Of a stretch of 64,000 nt of DNA, positions 10,573 through 20,753 are shown one piece after another. Every line of letters begins with the position of its first letter. Positions within the stretch are counted from its first letter, which is position 1. Source of the stretch: Enterobacter chengduensis (GTDB taxonomy: Bacteria; Pseudomonadota; Gammaproteobacteria; Enterobacterales; Enterobacteriaceae); NCBI RefSeq assembly GCF_001984825.2, contig NZ_CP043318.1, positions 1,550,001-1,614,000 of the forward strand. Direction: 5' to 3'. The notes under the pieces were generated by a model, which was not told where the DNA came from, did not search any database, and was given only the letters and a program-made list of their open reading frames with translations. Made by a program: the position numbers and the translations under genes.

Positions 10573-10657
10573 TCCTCTCTGCTCCCCGAAAGGGGGGCGT
10601 TGCAGTATAAAAATGTCCGTTTCGACATGGTTGGCCGCTGTAAAGCGGCCTTTTTTT
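10573..10657 (+). ncRNA. sdhX: Probable SdhX-type 3'-UTR small RNA
   Basis: The 3' UTR after sucD contains two hairpins (CCCC-GAAA-GGGG near 10582-10593, and ATGTC...GACAT near 10612-10627) and then a Rho-independent terminator. In E. coli this place encodes SdhX (RybD), an Hfq-binding RNA released from the sdhCDAB-sucABCD mRNA that represses ackA and others. Position and structure match; the exact 5' processing site and the pairing region cannot be set from sequence alone. Confidence 0.6.
10633..10657 (+). terminator. sucD Rho-independent terminator
   Basis: GGCCGCT-GTAA-AGCGGCC (10633-10650) followed by seven T. It ends the sdh-suc transcript and would be the 3' end of the SdhX-like RNA. 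Confidence 0.92.
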
Positions 10658-10953
10658 ATTGCCTGCCGGGCGTCATGCAATAGTCACACAGTGGTGTTAA
10701 TTAGAGAGGGTGTGAAAGTAAAATAATTGTTATTCATTTACCTTGCAGCGAGCAGATGGAAAAAAATGAAAAATACACTAAAATTTATGTCCTGAATAAA
10801 TCGGTCGTTCAGGATTGCTGAGTTAATAAAAATCACTTCTGTTTATATTTATCTGTCGATTCGATAACCTTAATTGTATTTCATATACATATCTTTAACA
10901 TGGTTTTTACCATGTTCACCACATCAAAACACAATTAACATAACGGATTGTTT

Positions 10954-10967
10954 TTGATTTAAATCAA
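10954..10967. promoter_or_regulatory. FNR binding site upstream of cydA
   Basis: TTGATTTAAATCAA is a perfect match to the FNR consensus TTGAT-N4-ATCAA. It lies about 335 bp before the cydA start. FNR is known to repress cydAB under full anaerobiosis in E. coli; the same role is inferred. Confidence 0.8.
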
Positions 10968-11237
10968 TGTTTAATCCTTGGAAAAACCCATCAAAAGGCG
11001 CTAAATTGTCCCCGATCAAAATGGCCGAAAAGTGGTAATTTTGCTATAAATTGATCGCCGTCGAAAAACGTAAATGTGATTCAATAAAAACCTGTTTATT
11101 GTAAGGGTTTTGCAGCGTATTATATTTGCGGGATCAATTTGAGTTTTTTATTAACGTATTTGTAACCTCACGTCATCGTTTTTATCTTCCTTTAGGGTAA
11201 TAACGACGACAAGGATGCGAATAATTTGTATTGGGGC

Positions 11238-11291
11238 ATGCGTGTGGATCTCTCTCTGACGGGGTTCACTCTCGGAGTCTTCATGCGATGA
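11238..11291 (+). CDS. Candidate 17-residue leader peptide before cydA
   Basis: ATG at 11238 opens 17 codons, [17 protein letters not shown], ending with TGA at 11289-11291, 13 bp before the cydA ATG. A TTGGGG stretch just upstream is a poor ribosome binding site. The last hydrophobic residues resemble the start of a membrane segment. A second micro-frame, ATG at 11288 overlapping the TGA, runs into the cydA start. No homolog is recalled with certainty; the function, if any, may be translational coupling. Evidence is only position and frame. Confidence 0.3.
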   Translation: MRVDLSLTGFTLGVFMR

Positions 11292-11304
11292 GCAAGGAGT
11301 CATG

Positions 11305-12873
11305 ATGTTAGATATAGTCGAACTGTCGCGCTTACAGTTTGCCTTGACCGCGATGTACCACTTCCTTTTTGTGCCGCTGACGCTCGGTATGGCGTTCCTG
11401 CTGGCCATCATGGAAACGGTATACGTTCTCTCCGGCAAACAGATTTATAAAGATATGACCAAGTTCTGGGGCAAGTTGTTTGGTATCAACTTCGCACTGG
11501 GCGTGGCAACCGGTTTGACCATGGAGTTCCAGTTCGGGACTAACTGGTCTTACTATTCCCACTATGTAGGGGATATCTTCGGTGCGCCGCTGGCCATTGA
11601 AGGTCTGATGGCATTCTTCCTCGAATCCACCTTTGTAGGTCTGTTCTTCTTCGGCTGGGACCGTCTGGGTAAAGTCCAGCATATGGCGGTGACCTGGCTG
11701 GTGGCATTAGGTTCGAACCTGTCCGCGCTGTGGATCCTGGTGGCGAACGGCTGGATGCAGAACCCTATCGCGTCTGATTTCAACTTCGAAACCATGCGCA
11801 TGGAGATGGTCAGCTTTGCCGAGCTGGTCCTGAACCCGGTTGCGCAGGTTAAATTCGTTCACACCGTTGCCTCTGGCTACGTGTGCGGCGCGATGTTTGT
11901 CCTGGGTATCAGCTCCTACTACATGCTGCGCGGTCGCGACTTCGCGTTTGCTAAGCGCTCCTTTGCTATCGCTGCAAGCTTCGGTATGGCTGCCATCCTC
12001 TCTGTTATCGTTCTGGGTGATGAATCCGGTTACGAAATGGGTGACGTGCAGAAAACCAAACTGGCTGCGATCGAAGCCGAATGGGAAACCCAGCCGGCGC
12101 CTGCCGCCTTTACGCTGTTCGGTATTCCCGATCAGGACGCGCAGGAAAACCGCTTCGCGATTCAGATCCCTTACGCGCTGGGCATCATCGCCACCCGTTC
12201 TGTTGATAAGCAGGTAACCGGTCTGAAAGAGCTGATGGTTCAGCACGAAGAGCGTATTCGTAACGGTATGAAAGCCTACTCGCTGCTGGAACAGCTGCGT
12301 GCCGGTTCTACCGATCAGACGGTGCGCGACCAGTTCAACGACGTGAAGAAAGATCTGGGTTACGGTCTGCTGCTGAAACGCTATACCCCGAACGTTTCTG
12401 ATGCGACGGAAGCGCAGATCCAGATGGCAACCAAAGACTCCATTCCGCGCGTTGCGCCGCTGTACTTTGCATTCCGTATCATGGTGGGCTGCGGCATCAT
12501 CATGCTGCTGATCATTGCGGCCTCCTTCTGGTCCGTGATTCGCAACCGTATCGGCGAGAAAAAATGGCTGCTGCGCACCGCGCTGTACGGTATTCCACTG
12601 CCGTGGATCGCGATTGAATCCGGCTGGTTTGTTGCCGAGTATGGCCGTCAGCCATGGGCGATTGGTGAGGTACTGCCAACCGCGGTAGCGAACTCGTCCC
12701 TGACAGCGGGCGATCTGATCTTCTCCATGCTGCTGATTTGTGGTCTGTACACCCTGTTCCTGGTGGCTGAACTGTTCCTGATGTTCAAGTTCGCGCGCCT
12801 TGGCCCAAGCAGCCTGAAAACCGGTCGCTATCACTACGAGCAGTCCACTGCGACTACTCAGCCGGCACGCTAA
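11305..12873 (+). CDS. cydA: Cytochrome bd-I ubiquinol oxidase subunit I
   Basis: Quinol-oxidising, haem-bearing subunit of the high-affinity terminal oxidase, 522 aa with nine membrane helices. His19 (AMYHFLF) is the haem b595 ligand position, and the [13 protein letters not shown] segment is the conserved GRQP motif. The periplasmic Q-loop is the long type (residues about 250-385). Start: AAGGAG at 11294-11299 is 5 nt from the ATG at 11305, so the ATG three bases earlier is less likely. First gene of cydABX-ybgE; expression is expected to rise at low oxygen. Confidence 0.97.
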   Translation: MLDIVELSRLQFALTAMYHFLFVPLTLGMAFLLAIMETVYVLSGKQIYKDMTKFWGKLFGINFALGVATGLTMEFQFGTNWSYYSHYVGDIFGAPLAIEGLMAFFLESTFVGLFFFGWDRLGKVQHMAVTWLVALGSNLSALWILVANGWMQNPIASDFNFETMRMEMVSFAELVLNPVAQVKFVHTVASGYVCGAMFVLGISSYYMLRGRDFAFAKRSFAIAASFGMAAILSVIVLGDESGYEMGDVQKTKLAAIEAEWETQPAPAAFTLFGIPDQDAQENRFAIQIPYALGIIATRSVDKQVTGLKELMVQHEERIRNGMKAYSLLEQLRAGSTDQTVRDQFNDVKKDLGYGLLLKRYTPNVSDATEAQIQMATKDSIPRVAPLYFAFRIMVGCGIIMLLIIAASFWSVIRNRIGEKKWLLRTALYGIPLPWIAIESGWFVAEYGRQPWAIGEVLPTAVANSSLTAGDLIFSMLLICGLYTLFLVAELFLMFKFARLGPSSLKTGRYHYEQSTATTQPAR

Positions 12874-12888
12874 GACAGGAGTCATCAA

Positions 12889-14028
12889 ATGATCGATTAT
12901 GAAGTATTGCGTTTTATCTGGTGGCTGTTGATTGGCGTTCTGCTGATCGGTTTCGCCGTCACCGATGGTTTCGACATGGGGGTGGGGATGCTCACCCGTT
13001 TCCTCGGTCGTAATGACACCGAGCGTCGAATCATGATCAATTCCATCGCCCCGCACTGGGACGGTAACCAGGTGTGGCTGATCACCGCAGGCGGCGCGCT
13101 GTTTGCTGCCTGGCCGATGGTCTACGCGGCTGCGTTCTCCGGCTTCTATGTGGCGATGATTCTGGTGCTGGCCTCTTTGTTCTTCCGTCCGGTCGGTTTC
13201 GACTACCGTTCCAAGATTGAAGACACCCGCTGGCGCAACATGTGGGACTGGGGCATCTTCATCGGTAGCTTCGTTCCACCGCTGGTGATCGGCGTGGCGT
13301 TCGGTAACCTGCTGCAGGGCGTACCGTTCCATCTGGACGAATACATGCGCCTCTACTACACCGGTAACTTCTTCCAGCTGCTGAACCCGTTTGGTCTGCT
13401 GGCGGGTGTGGTGAGCGTGGCGATGATCATCACCCAGGGCGCTACCTACCTGCAGATGCGTACGGTGGGTGAGCTGCACCTGCGTTCCCGCGCGACGGCT
13501 CAGGTTGCTGCGCTGGTCACGCTGGTCTGCTTCGCGCTGGCCGGTGTGTGGGTGGTGTACGGTATTGATGGCTACGTGGTGACCTCTGCGATCAACCATA
13601 CCGCGCCGTCTAACCCACTGACCAAAGAAGTGGCGCGTCAGGCAGGGGCATGGCTGGTGAACTTCAACAACACCCCTGCGCTGTGGGCGATTCCGGCGCT
13701 GGGCGTGCTGCTGCCGCTGCTGACCGTGCTGACGTCTCGTCTGGAGAAAGGCGCGCTGGCGTTCGTGTTCTCTTCACTGACCCTGGCATGCATCATCCTG
13801 ACGGCGGGTATTGCCATGTTCCCATTCGTCATGCCATCCAGCACCATGCTGAATGCTAGCCTGACCATGTGGGATGCAACGTCCAGCCATATGACGCTGA
13901 ACCTGATGACTTACGTTGCTTGCGTGTTTGTTCCGATCGTTCTGGCCTACACCATCTGGTGTTACTGGAAAATGTTCGGCCGCATCACCAAAGAACATAT
14001 CGAAAGCAACACCCACTCTATGTACTAA
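12889..14028 (+). CDS. cydB: Cytochrome bd-I ubiquinol oxidase subunit II
   Basis: Structural partner of CydA in the bd-I oxidase, 379 aa, about eight membrane helices. It opens with MIDYEVLRFIWWLLIGVLL and DGFDMGVGML, the family signature. It follows cydA by 15 bp with an AGGAG ribosome binding site and is followed 14 bp later by cydX. The Trp-rich motif RNMWDWGIFIGSF is intact. Confidence 0.97.
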   Translation: MIDYEVLRFIWWLLIGVLLIGFAVTDGFDMGVGMLTRFLGRNDTERRIMINSIAPHWDGNQVWLITAGGALFAAWPMVYAAAFSGFYVAMILVLASLFFRPVGFDYRSKIEDTRWRNMWDWGIFIGSFVPPLVIGVAFGNLLQGVPFHLDEYMRLYYTGNFFQLLNPFGLLAGVVSVAMIITQGATYLQMRTVGELHLRSRATAQVAALVTLVCFALAGVWVVYGIDGYVVTSAINHTAPSNPLTKEVARQAGAWLVNFNNTPALWAIPALGVLLPLLTVLTSRLEKGALAFVFSSLTLACIILTAGIAMFPFVMPSSTMLNASLTMWDATSSHMTLNLMTYVACVFVPIVLAYTIWCYWKMFGRITKEHIESNTHSMY

Positions 14029-14042
14029 GTAAGGAGCTGAAT

Positions 14043-14156
14043 ATGTGGTATTTCGCATGGATTTTAGGGACGCTTCTTGCCTGTGCATTTGGTGTCATCA
14101 CTGCCCTGGCGCTTGAGCACGTCGAAGCGACCAAAGCGGGTGAAGAAAAACACTGA
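14043..14156 (+). CDS. cydX: Cytochrome bd-I small subunit CydX
   Basis: A 37-residue single-span membrane protein, beginning MWYFAWILGTLLAC and ending KAGEEKH, required for stability of bd-I and its haems in E. coli. The ATG at 14043 has AAGGAGC nearby upstream. Its TGA overlaps the ybgE ATG by one base (TGATG). Identification is firm because of the near-identical sequence and its place directly after cydB. Confidence 0.95.
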   Translation: MWYFAWILGTLLACAFGVITALALEHVEATKAGEEKH

Positions 14157-14446
14157 TGAATATTATCGCAACGTTATATGCGGTAATGGATAAGCGCCCG
14201 TTACGGGCGCTTTCTTTAGTGATGGCATTACTGCTGGCAGGTTGTATCTTCTGGGACCCGTCGCGCTTTGCAGCGAAGACCAGCGAGCTTGAAATCTGGC
14301 ACGGCTTCCTCATTATGTGGGCGGTGTGTGCTGGGGTGATCCACGGCGTGGGCTTTCGTCCGAAAGCCGTTCACTGGCAGGGAATTTTTTGCCCGCTGAT
14401 TGCCGACCTGGTGCTTCTCGCCGGTTTGATTTTCTTCTTCTTCTGA
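14156..14446 (+). CDS. ybgE: Cyd operon membrane protein YbgE
   Basis: A 96-aa inner-membrane protein with about three hydrophobic segments (near 16-32, 46-66 and 78-96). It is co-encoded with cydABX in enterics and translationally coupled to cydX. Its role is not established; an accessory role for the bd oxidase is an inference from the operon. The C-terminus is strongly hydrophobic (LIFFFF). Confidence 0.9.
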   Translation: MNIIATLYAVMDKRPLRALSLVMALLLAGCIFWDPSRFAAKTSELEIWHGFLIMWAVCAGVIHGVGFRPKAVHWQGIFCPLIADLVLLAGLIFFFF

Positions 14447-14466
14447 ATAAGAAATGTCCGTTAACG

Positions 14467-14496
14467 TTATGGGCTTACCCAAGCCCATAAAAATTT
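14467..14496 (+). terminator. Hairpin after ybgE
   Basis: A perfect 10-bp stem TTATGGGCTT / AAGCCCATAA with a 4-nt loop, followed by AAATTT. The T tract is weak, so it may be a partial terminator between the cyd and ybgC-tol transcripts. Confidence 0.55.
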
Positions 14497-14594
14497 ACTC
14501 TCCGTTTACTTTCTCCCATTCCCAACCCTCATTCCCGCGCGTATAGTAGCGAAGTTTAAAAGCATTAACTTTTGTTGCATTACTGGGATGTAAA

Positions 14595-15688
<1,094 letters not shown>

Positions 15689-15691
15689 ACC

Positions 15692-16120
15692 ATGGCCAGA
15701 TCGCGTGGACGAGGTCGTCGCGAGCTCAAGTCCGAAATCAATATCGTTCCACTGCTGGACGTCCTGCTGGTACTGCTGCTGATCTTCATGGCAACAGCGC
15801 CCATCATTACCCAGAGCGTGGAAGTGGATCTGCCGGATGCGACAGAATCACAGGCGGTGAGCACCAATGACGATCCTCCTGTTATCATTGAGGTTTCCGG
15901 CGTAGGGCAATACAGCGTGGTGGTCGAGAAAGATCGTATGGATCAGCTGCCGCCTGAGCAGGTTATTGCTGAAGCGCAGCGTCGCCTGGCGTCAAATCCG
16001 AAAACGGTCTTCTTAATCGGTGGCGCGAAGGACGTACCCTACGATGAAATTATTAAAGCGCTGAACTTGCTACATAGTGCGGGCGTTAAGTCAGTTGGCT
16101 TAATGACCCAACCTATTTAA
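15692..16120 (+). CDS. tolR: Tol-Pal system subunit TolR
   Basis: ExbD-family partner of TolQ, 142 aa: a short cytoplasmic tail, one membrane helix at about 17-38 with the essential Asp23 (NIVPLLDVLLVLLL), and a periplasmic domain that can bind peptidoglycan. It is 3 bp downstream of tolQ. Confidence 0.97.
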   Translation: MARSRGRGRRELKSEINIVPLLDVLLVLLLIFMATAPIITQSVEVDLPDATESQAVSTNDDPPVIIEVSGVGQYSVVVEKDRMDQLPPEQVIAEAQRRLASNPKTVFLIGGAKDVPYDEIIKALNLLHSAGVKSVGLMTQPI

Positions 16121-16148
16121 TCATCCGCGTAGTTTTTGGGAACCGATA

Positions 16149-17402
16149 GTGTCAAAGGCAACCGAACAGAACGACAAGCTTAAGCGAGCGATAATCGTCT
16201 CCGCAGTGCTGCACGTTATTCTTTTTGCAGCGCTGATCTGGAGTTCGTTCGACGAGCATATTGATGCATCAGCCGGCGGCGGTGGAGGCTCTTCCATTGA
16301 CGCCGTGATGGTGGATCCCGGTGCGGTAGTACAGAACTATAATCGCGAACAACAGCAGAAAGCGAGTGCCAAACGGGCTGAAGAGCAGCGTGAAAAACAG
16401 GCGCAACAGCAGGCGGAAGAGCTGCGTGAAAAGCAGGCCGCAGAGCAGGAGCGTTTGAAGCAGCTTGAGAAAGAACGTTTGCAGGCGCAGGAAGCCGCGA
16501 AAGCGCAGGCGGAACAGCAGAAACAAGCCGAAGAGGCCGCGAAGAAAGCCCAGGAGCAGCAAAAGCAGGCGGAAGAGGCGGCAGCAAAAGCCGCAGCGGA
16601 CGCGAAAGCGCAGGCTGATGCCCAGGCAAAATTAGCGGCAGAAGCGGCGAAGAAAGCCGCTGCTGATGCCCAGAAGAAAGCCGAAGCGGAAGCCGCGAAG
16701 AAAGCCGCTGCTGATGCTCAGAAGAAAGCTGAAGCGGAAGCCGCGAAGAAAGCCGCTGCCGATGCTCAGAAGAAAGCCGAAGCGGAAGCCGCGAAAAAAG
16801 CCGCTCAGGAAGCAGAGAAGAAAGCTGCTGCCGAGGCCGCGAAGAAAGCGGCTGCTGCTGAAAAAGCAGCAGCAGAAAAAGCGGCAGCCGCCGAAAAAGC
16901 CGCTGCTGATAAAAAAGCTGCAGCTGAGAAGGCCGCTGCCGATAAGAAAGCGGCAGCTGAAAAAGCCGCTGCGAAGAAGGCCGCCGCCGCTGAGAAAGCT
17001 GCTGCCGCCGCAGGGGTTGACGATCTGCTGGGCGATTTGAGCTCCGGTAAGAATGCGCCGAAAACGGGCGGTGGTGCGAAAGGAAACAACGCAGCGCCGA
17101 CGGGAAGCGGTAACACTAAGAGTAACGGTGCGACAGGGGCTGAAATCAACGGTTATGCCGCGCAGATTAAATCCGCTATTGAAAGCCGATTCTATGATGC
17201 GTCTTCCTATGCCGGTAAAACGTGTACGTTGCGTATAAAACTGGCTCCGGACGGCATGCTGCTGGATATTAAGTCTGAAGGTGGCGACCCGGCTTTATGC
17301 ACTGCGGCCCTGGCTGCAGCGCGTCAGGCGAAGATGCCTAAACCGCCTTCGCAGGCAGTCTACGAAGTCTTCAAAAATGCGCCGCTGGACTTCAAACCTT
17401 AA
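16149..17402 (+). CDS. tolA: Tol-Pal envelope-spanning protein TolA
   Basis: Links the inner-membrane TolQR motor to Pal at the outer membrane and is a colicin and filamentous-phage receptor. It is 417 aa with a GTG start. One N-terminal membrane anchor (about 14-35) is followed by a very long Ala/Lys/Glu-rich helix (about 60-290), a Gly/Ser/Asn hinge, and the globular C-domain from about 325 with two cysteines (C-T-L-R-I and A-L-C-T). Part of the helix is made of 48-bp tandem repeats, so its length may vary between strains. Confidence 0.96.
   Translation: MSKATEQNDKLKRAIIVSAVLHVILFAALIWSSFDEHIDASAGGGGGSSIDAVMVDPGAVVQNYNREQQQKASAKRAEEQREKQAQQQAEELREKQAAEQERLKQLEKERLQAQEAAKAQAEQQKQAEEAAKKAQEQQKQAEEAAAKAAADAKAQADAQAKLAAEAAKKAAADAQKKAEAEAAKKAAADAQKKAEAEAAKKAAADAQKKAEAEAAKKAAQEAEKKAAAEAAKKAAAAEKAAAEKAAAAEKAAADKKAAAEKAAADKKAAAEKAAAKKAAAAEKAAAAAGVDDLLGDLSSGKNAPKTGGGAKGNNAAPTGSGNTKSNGATGAEINGYAAQIKSAIESRFYDASSYAGKTCTLRIKLAPDGMLLDIKSEGGDPALCTAALAAARQAKMPKPPSQAVYEVFKNAPLDFKP
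16644..16835 (+). repeat. 48-bp tandem repeats inside tolA
   Basis: Three nearly identical 48-bp units (16644-16691, 16692-16739, 16740-16787), each coding AAKKAAADAQKKAEAE, followed by a degenerate fourth (16788-16835). Unit differences are almost all synonymous third-base changes. The repeat extends the periplasm-spanning helix in 16-residue steps. Confidence 0.9.
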
Positions 17403-17408
17403 GTTACA

Positions 17409-17433
17409 TTTTCCCCGTGCAAACGGGGAAAAA
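17409..17433 (+). terminator. Hairpin between tolA and tolB
   Basis: A TTTTCCCCGT / ACGGGGAAAA stem with a 4-nt loop and little T tract afterwards. It may attenuate or stabilise the tolQRA message; a separate tolB-pal-cpoB promoter would be expected in 17435-17530. Confidence 0.5.
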
Positions 17434-17535
17434 TAGACCAGGTTTAGTCACAGGGTTCGGTAGTTTTGTCTATTTGAGTTTGTTAACATTCTGCTAAATT
17501 ATCGTGGGTAAGGTTACCCGGATAAGGGAGATATG

Positions 17536-18828
17536 ATGAAGCAGGCATTACGTGTAGCATTTGGTTTTTTAATGCTGTGGGCAGCAGTCCTGCACGCAGA
17601 AGTACGTATCGAGATCACCCAGGGGGTGGACTCGGCACGCCCAATCGGCGTCGTTCCGTTCCAGTGGGCCGGTCCTGGCGCTGCACCTGAAGATGCCGGT
17701 GGCATCGTGGCGGCTGACCTGCGTAACAGCGGTAAATTCAACCCGTTAGATCGTTCTCGTCTGCCTCAGCAGCCGGGCAGCGCGCAGGAAGTACAGCCTG
17801 CTGCATGGTCTGCGCTGGGTATTGATGCGGTCGTTGTGGGTCAGGTTACCCCTAACCCGGACGGCTCTTACAACGTGGCCTGGCAGCTGGTGGATACCGG
17901 TGGTGCACCGGGTACCGTTCTGGCTCAGAACTCTTACAAGGTCACTAAACAGTACCTGCGCTACGCGGCTCACGCTGCCAGCGATGCGGTATTTGAAAAA
18001 CTCACCGGCATTAAAGGTGCGTTCCGTACCCGTATTGCTTATGTAGTGCAGACCAACGGTGGTCAGTTCCCGTATGAGCTGCGCGTCTCTGACTACGACG
18101 GCTACAACCAGTTCCTGGTGAAGCGTTCCTCACAGCCGCTGATGTCTCCAGCATGGTCTCCGGACGGTTCTAAGCTCGCCTATGTGACCTTCGAAAGCGG
18201 CCGTTCAGCGCTGGTTATTCAGACGCTGGCAAACGGTGCCGTTCGTCAGGTAGCGTCCTTCCCACGTCACAACGGCGCGCCTTCGTTCTCTCCGGACGGG
18301 TCTAAACTGGCGTTTGCGCTGTCGAAAACCGGTAGCCTGAACCTGTACGTGATGGACATTGGCTCTGGCCAGATCCGTCAGGTGACGGATGGTCGCAGCA
18401 ACAACACCGAACCATCATGGTTCCCGGACAGTCAAAACCTGGCGTTTACCTCTGACCAGGCTGGCCGTCCACAAATCTATAAAGTCAACATCAACGGCGG
18501 TGCTCCGCAGCGTATTACCTGGGAAGGTTCACAGAACCAGAACGCAGACGTGAGCACCGACGGTAAATTTATGGTAATGGTCAGCTCAAACGGTGGGCAG
18601 CAGCACATTGCCAAACAAGATCTGGTAGCGGGTGGCGTTCAAGTTCTGTCGTCAACGTTCCTGGATGAAACGCCAAGTCTGGCACCTAACGGCACGATGG
18701 TAATCTACAGCTCTTCTCAGGGGATGGGATCTGTGCTGAATCTGGTTTCTACGGATGGGCGTTTCAAAGCGCGTATTCCGGCCACTGATGGACAGGTAAA
18801 ATCACCTGCCTGGTCGCCGTATCTGTAA
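17536..18828 (+). CDS. tolB: Tol-Pal system periplasmic beta-propeller TolB
   Basis: Periplasmic protein that exchanges between Pal and the Tol complex. It is 430 aa with a signal peptide ending near residue 21 (LHA-EVRIEI), an N-terminal alpha/beta domain whose first residues form the TolA box, and a six-bladed propeller with repeated [14 protein letters not shown] blades. Start: AAGGGAG at 17524-17530 fits the ATG at 17536 (5-nt spacing) better than the adjacent ATG at 17533. Confidence 0.96.
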   Translation: MKQALRVAFGFLMLWAAVLHAEVRIEITQGVDSARPIGVVPFQWAGPGAAPEDAGGIVAADLRNSGKFNPLDRSRLPQQPGSAQEVQPAAWSALGIDAVVVGQVTPNPDGSYNVAWQLVDTGGAPGTVLAQNSYKVTKQYLRYAAHAASDAVFEKLTGIKGAFRTRIAYVVQTNGGQFPYELRVSDYDGYNQFLVKRSSQPLMSPAWSPDGSKLAYVTFESGRSALVIQTLANGAVRQVASFPRHNGAPSFSPDGSKLAFALSKTGSLNLYVMDIGSGQIRQVTDGRSNNTEPSWFPDSQNLAFTSDQAGRPQIYKVNINGGAPQRITWEGSQNQNADVSTDGKFMVMVSSNGGQQHIAKQDLVAGGVQVLSSTFLDETPSLAPNGTMVIYSSSQGMGSVLNLVSTDGRFKARIPATDGQVKSPAWSPYL

Positions 18829-18839
18829 ATAATAATTAA

Positions 18840-19385
<546 letters not shown>

Positions 19386-19394
19386 GAGAATGGC

Positions 19395-20189
19395 ATGAGC
19401 AGTAACTTCAGACATCATCTGTTGAGTCTGTCGTTACTGGTTGGAATAGCGGCCCCCTGGGCCGCTTTTGCTCAGGCACCAATCAGTAGTGTCGGCTCAG
19501 GCTCGGTAGAAGACCGGGTCACTCAACTCGAGCGTATTTCTAACGCTCACAGCCAGCTTTTAACCCAGCTCCAGCAACAACTTTCCGACAACCAGAATGA
19601 TATTGACTCTCTCCGCGGCCAGATTCAGGAAAGCCAGTATCAGTTGAACCAGGTTGTGGAACGCCAGAAGCAGATTTTGCTGCAAATTGATAGCCTGAGC
19701 AGCGGTGGTGGTGCAGCACAAGCACAGCCAGCCGCGGGCGATCAGAGCGGTGCAGCAACATCAGCTCCGGCTGCGGACGCGTCTGCTTCAACAGGTGCGC
19801 CTGTACAGAGCGGTGACGCGAATACGGACTACAACGCGGCCATTGCCCTGGTGCAGGATCAATCTCGTCAGGATGACGCGCTGGCTGCGTTTCAGAACTT
19901 TGTTAAGAAATACCCTGATTCCACTTACCAGCCGAATGCGAATTACTGGCTCGGTCAGCTGAATTACAACAAGGGTAAAAAGGACGATGCGGCGTTTTAT
20001 TTTGCCTCCGTGGTGAAAAATTACCCGAAATCGCCGAAAGCGCCTGATGCGATGTACAAAGTGGGCGTGATCATGCAGGACAAAGGCGATACGGCGAAAG
20101 CCAAAGCGGTTTATCAGCAGGTGGTCGCAAAATTCCCAGGTACCGAAGGTGCTAAGCAGGCGCAAAAACGTCTGAATTCGATGGGATGA
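19395..20189 (+). CDS. cpoB: Cell division coordinator CpoB (YbgF)
   Basis: Periplasmic protein that ties PBP1B peptidoglycan synthesis to Tol-driven outer-membrane constriction. It is 264 aa with a signal peptide ending AFA near 26. A Gln-rich coiled coil (about 38-100) that trimerises is followed by a Ser/Ala/Gly-rich linker and tetratricopeptide repeats (about 140-262, with YWLGQLNYNKGKKDDA). It follows pal by 9 bp. The linker differs in composition from E. coli but the domains are conserved. Confidence 0.95.
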   Translation: MSSNFRHHLLSLSLLVGIAAPWAAFAQAPISSVGSGSVEDRVTQLERISNAHSQLLTQLQQQLSDNQNDIDSLRGQIQESQYQLNQVVERQKQILLQIDSLSSGGGAAQAQPAAGDQSGAATSAPAADASASTGAPVQSGDANTDYNAAIALVQDQSRQDDALAAFQNFVKKYPDSTYQPNANYWLGQLNYNKGKKDDAAFYFASVVKNYPKSPKAPDAMYKVGVIMQDKGDTAKAKAVYQQVVAKFPGTEGAKQAQKRLNSMG

Positions 20190-20198
20190 TTATCGCAT

Positions 20199-20224
20199 GA
20201 CCAGAAATCGCGTTATTTCTGGTC
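20199..20224 (+). terminator. Hairpin after cpoB
   Basis: A perfect 10-bp stem GACCAGAAAT / ATTTCTGGTC with a 6-nt loop, 9 bp after the cpoB stop. No T tract follows, so it is probably a 3'-end stabilising hairpin or part of a Rho-dependent end. Confidence 0.5.
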
Positions 20225-20272
20225 GTGCAGCATGATTACTAAGCAGTTAAGTGATCTTCATCGAAATTTTTG

Positions 20273-20308
20273 TTGCGCTGAATTCTTAAATCAGTAATAT
20301 ATGCCGCC
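20273..20308 (+). promoter_or_regulatory. tRNA array promoter
   Basis: TTGCGC (20273-20278) and TAATAT (20295-20300) are separated by 16 bp and followed by a GC-rich discriminator GCCGCCG, typical of stringently controlled stable-RNA promoters. It lies about 45 bp upstream of the first tRNA. Confidence 0.65.
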
Positions 20309-20350
20309 GTTGCCACGGGATATCAAACAACGTGAAAACAGCGTAAAAGT

Positions 20351-20426
20351 GGGTCGTTAGCTCAGTTGGTAGAGCAGTTGACTTTTAATCAATTGGTCGC
20401 AGGTTCGAATCCTGCACGACCCACCA
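20351..20426 (+). tRNA. lysT: tRNA-Lys (anticodon TTT), copy 1
   Basis: 76 nt including the encoded CCA. Acceptor GGGTCGT pairs with ACGACCC; the anticodon loop CTTTTAA carries TTT; the T arm contains GGTTCGAATCC. First gene of the array. Confidence 0.97.
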
Positions 20427-20453
20427 CTTAAAGCAGTTCCGGCAGTACAGAGT

Positions 20454-20529
20454 GGGTGATTAGCTCAGTTGGTAGAGCATCTCCTTTACACGGAGGGGGT
20501 CGGCGGTTCGAGCCCGTCATCACCCACCA
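20454..20529 (+). tRNA. valT: tRNA-Val (anticodon TAC)
   Basis: 76 nt with encoded CCA. Acceptor GGGTGAT pairs with ATCACCC; the anticodon loop TTTACAC carries TAC; the T loop is TTCGAGC. It sits between two tRNA-Lys genes, as valT does in E. coli. Confidence 0.97.
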
Positions 20530-20532
20530 CTC

Positions 20533-20608
20533 GGGTCGTTAGCTCAGTTGGTAGAGCAGTTGACTTTTAATCAATTGGTCGCAGGTTCGAATCCTGCACG
20601 ACCCACCA
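20533..20608 (+). tRNA. lysW: tRNA-Lys (anticodon TTT), copy 2
   Basis: 76 nt with encoded CCA, identical in sequence to the copy at 20351. It begins only 3 nt after the tRNA-Val CCA end, so precursor cleavage must act on a very short spacer. Confidence 0.97.
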
Positions 20609-20654
20609 CTTAAAAGTGGTACCGAGTAAAAATCTTCGAAGTCAGCACCCGAAT

Positions 20655-20730
20655 GGGTCGTTAGCTCAGTTGGTAGAGCAGTTGACTTTTAATCAATTGG
20701 TCGCAGGTTCGAATCCTGCACGACCCACCA
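20655..20730 (+). tRNA. tRNA-Lys (anticodon TTT), copy 3
   Basis: 76 nt with encoded CCA, identical to the other tRNA-Lys copies. It follows a 46-nt spacer. In E. coli this array has a second tRNA-Val near here; none is seen. Confidence 0.97.
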
Positions 20731-20753
20731 CTTCGAAGAAAAAATCCCGCAAG

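Larger units (their letters stand above)
10661..11301 (+). promoter_or_regulatory. cydA upstream regulatory region (mngRAB absent)
   Basis: A 641-bp AT-rich stretch without a convincing large gene. It carries a perfect FNR palindrome and, near its right end, a short leader-peptide candidate (both listed separately). In E. coli the cyd operon has several promoters controlled by ArcA, FNR and H-NS in such a region; the many A/T tracts are compatible with this. The mngRAB genes that lie between sucD and cydA in E. coli are not here. Confidence 0.75.

Noticed and set aside
11707..13599. 630-codon minus-strand frame across cydA and cydB
   Set aside because: Spans two real genes and their junction in antisense, with low-complexity charged composition and no ribosome binding site.
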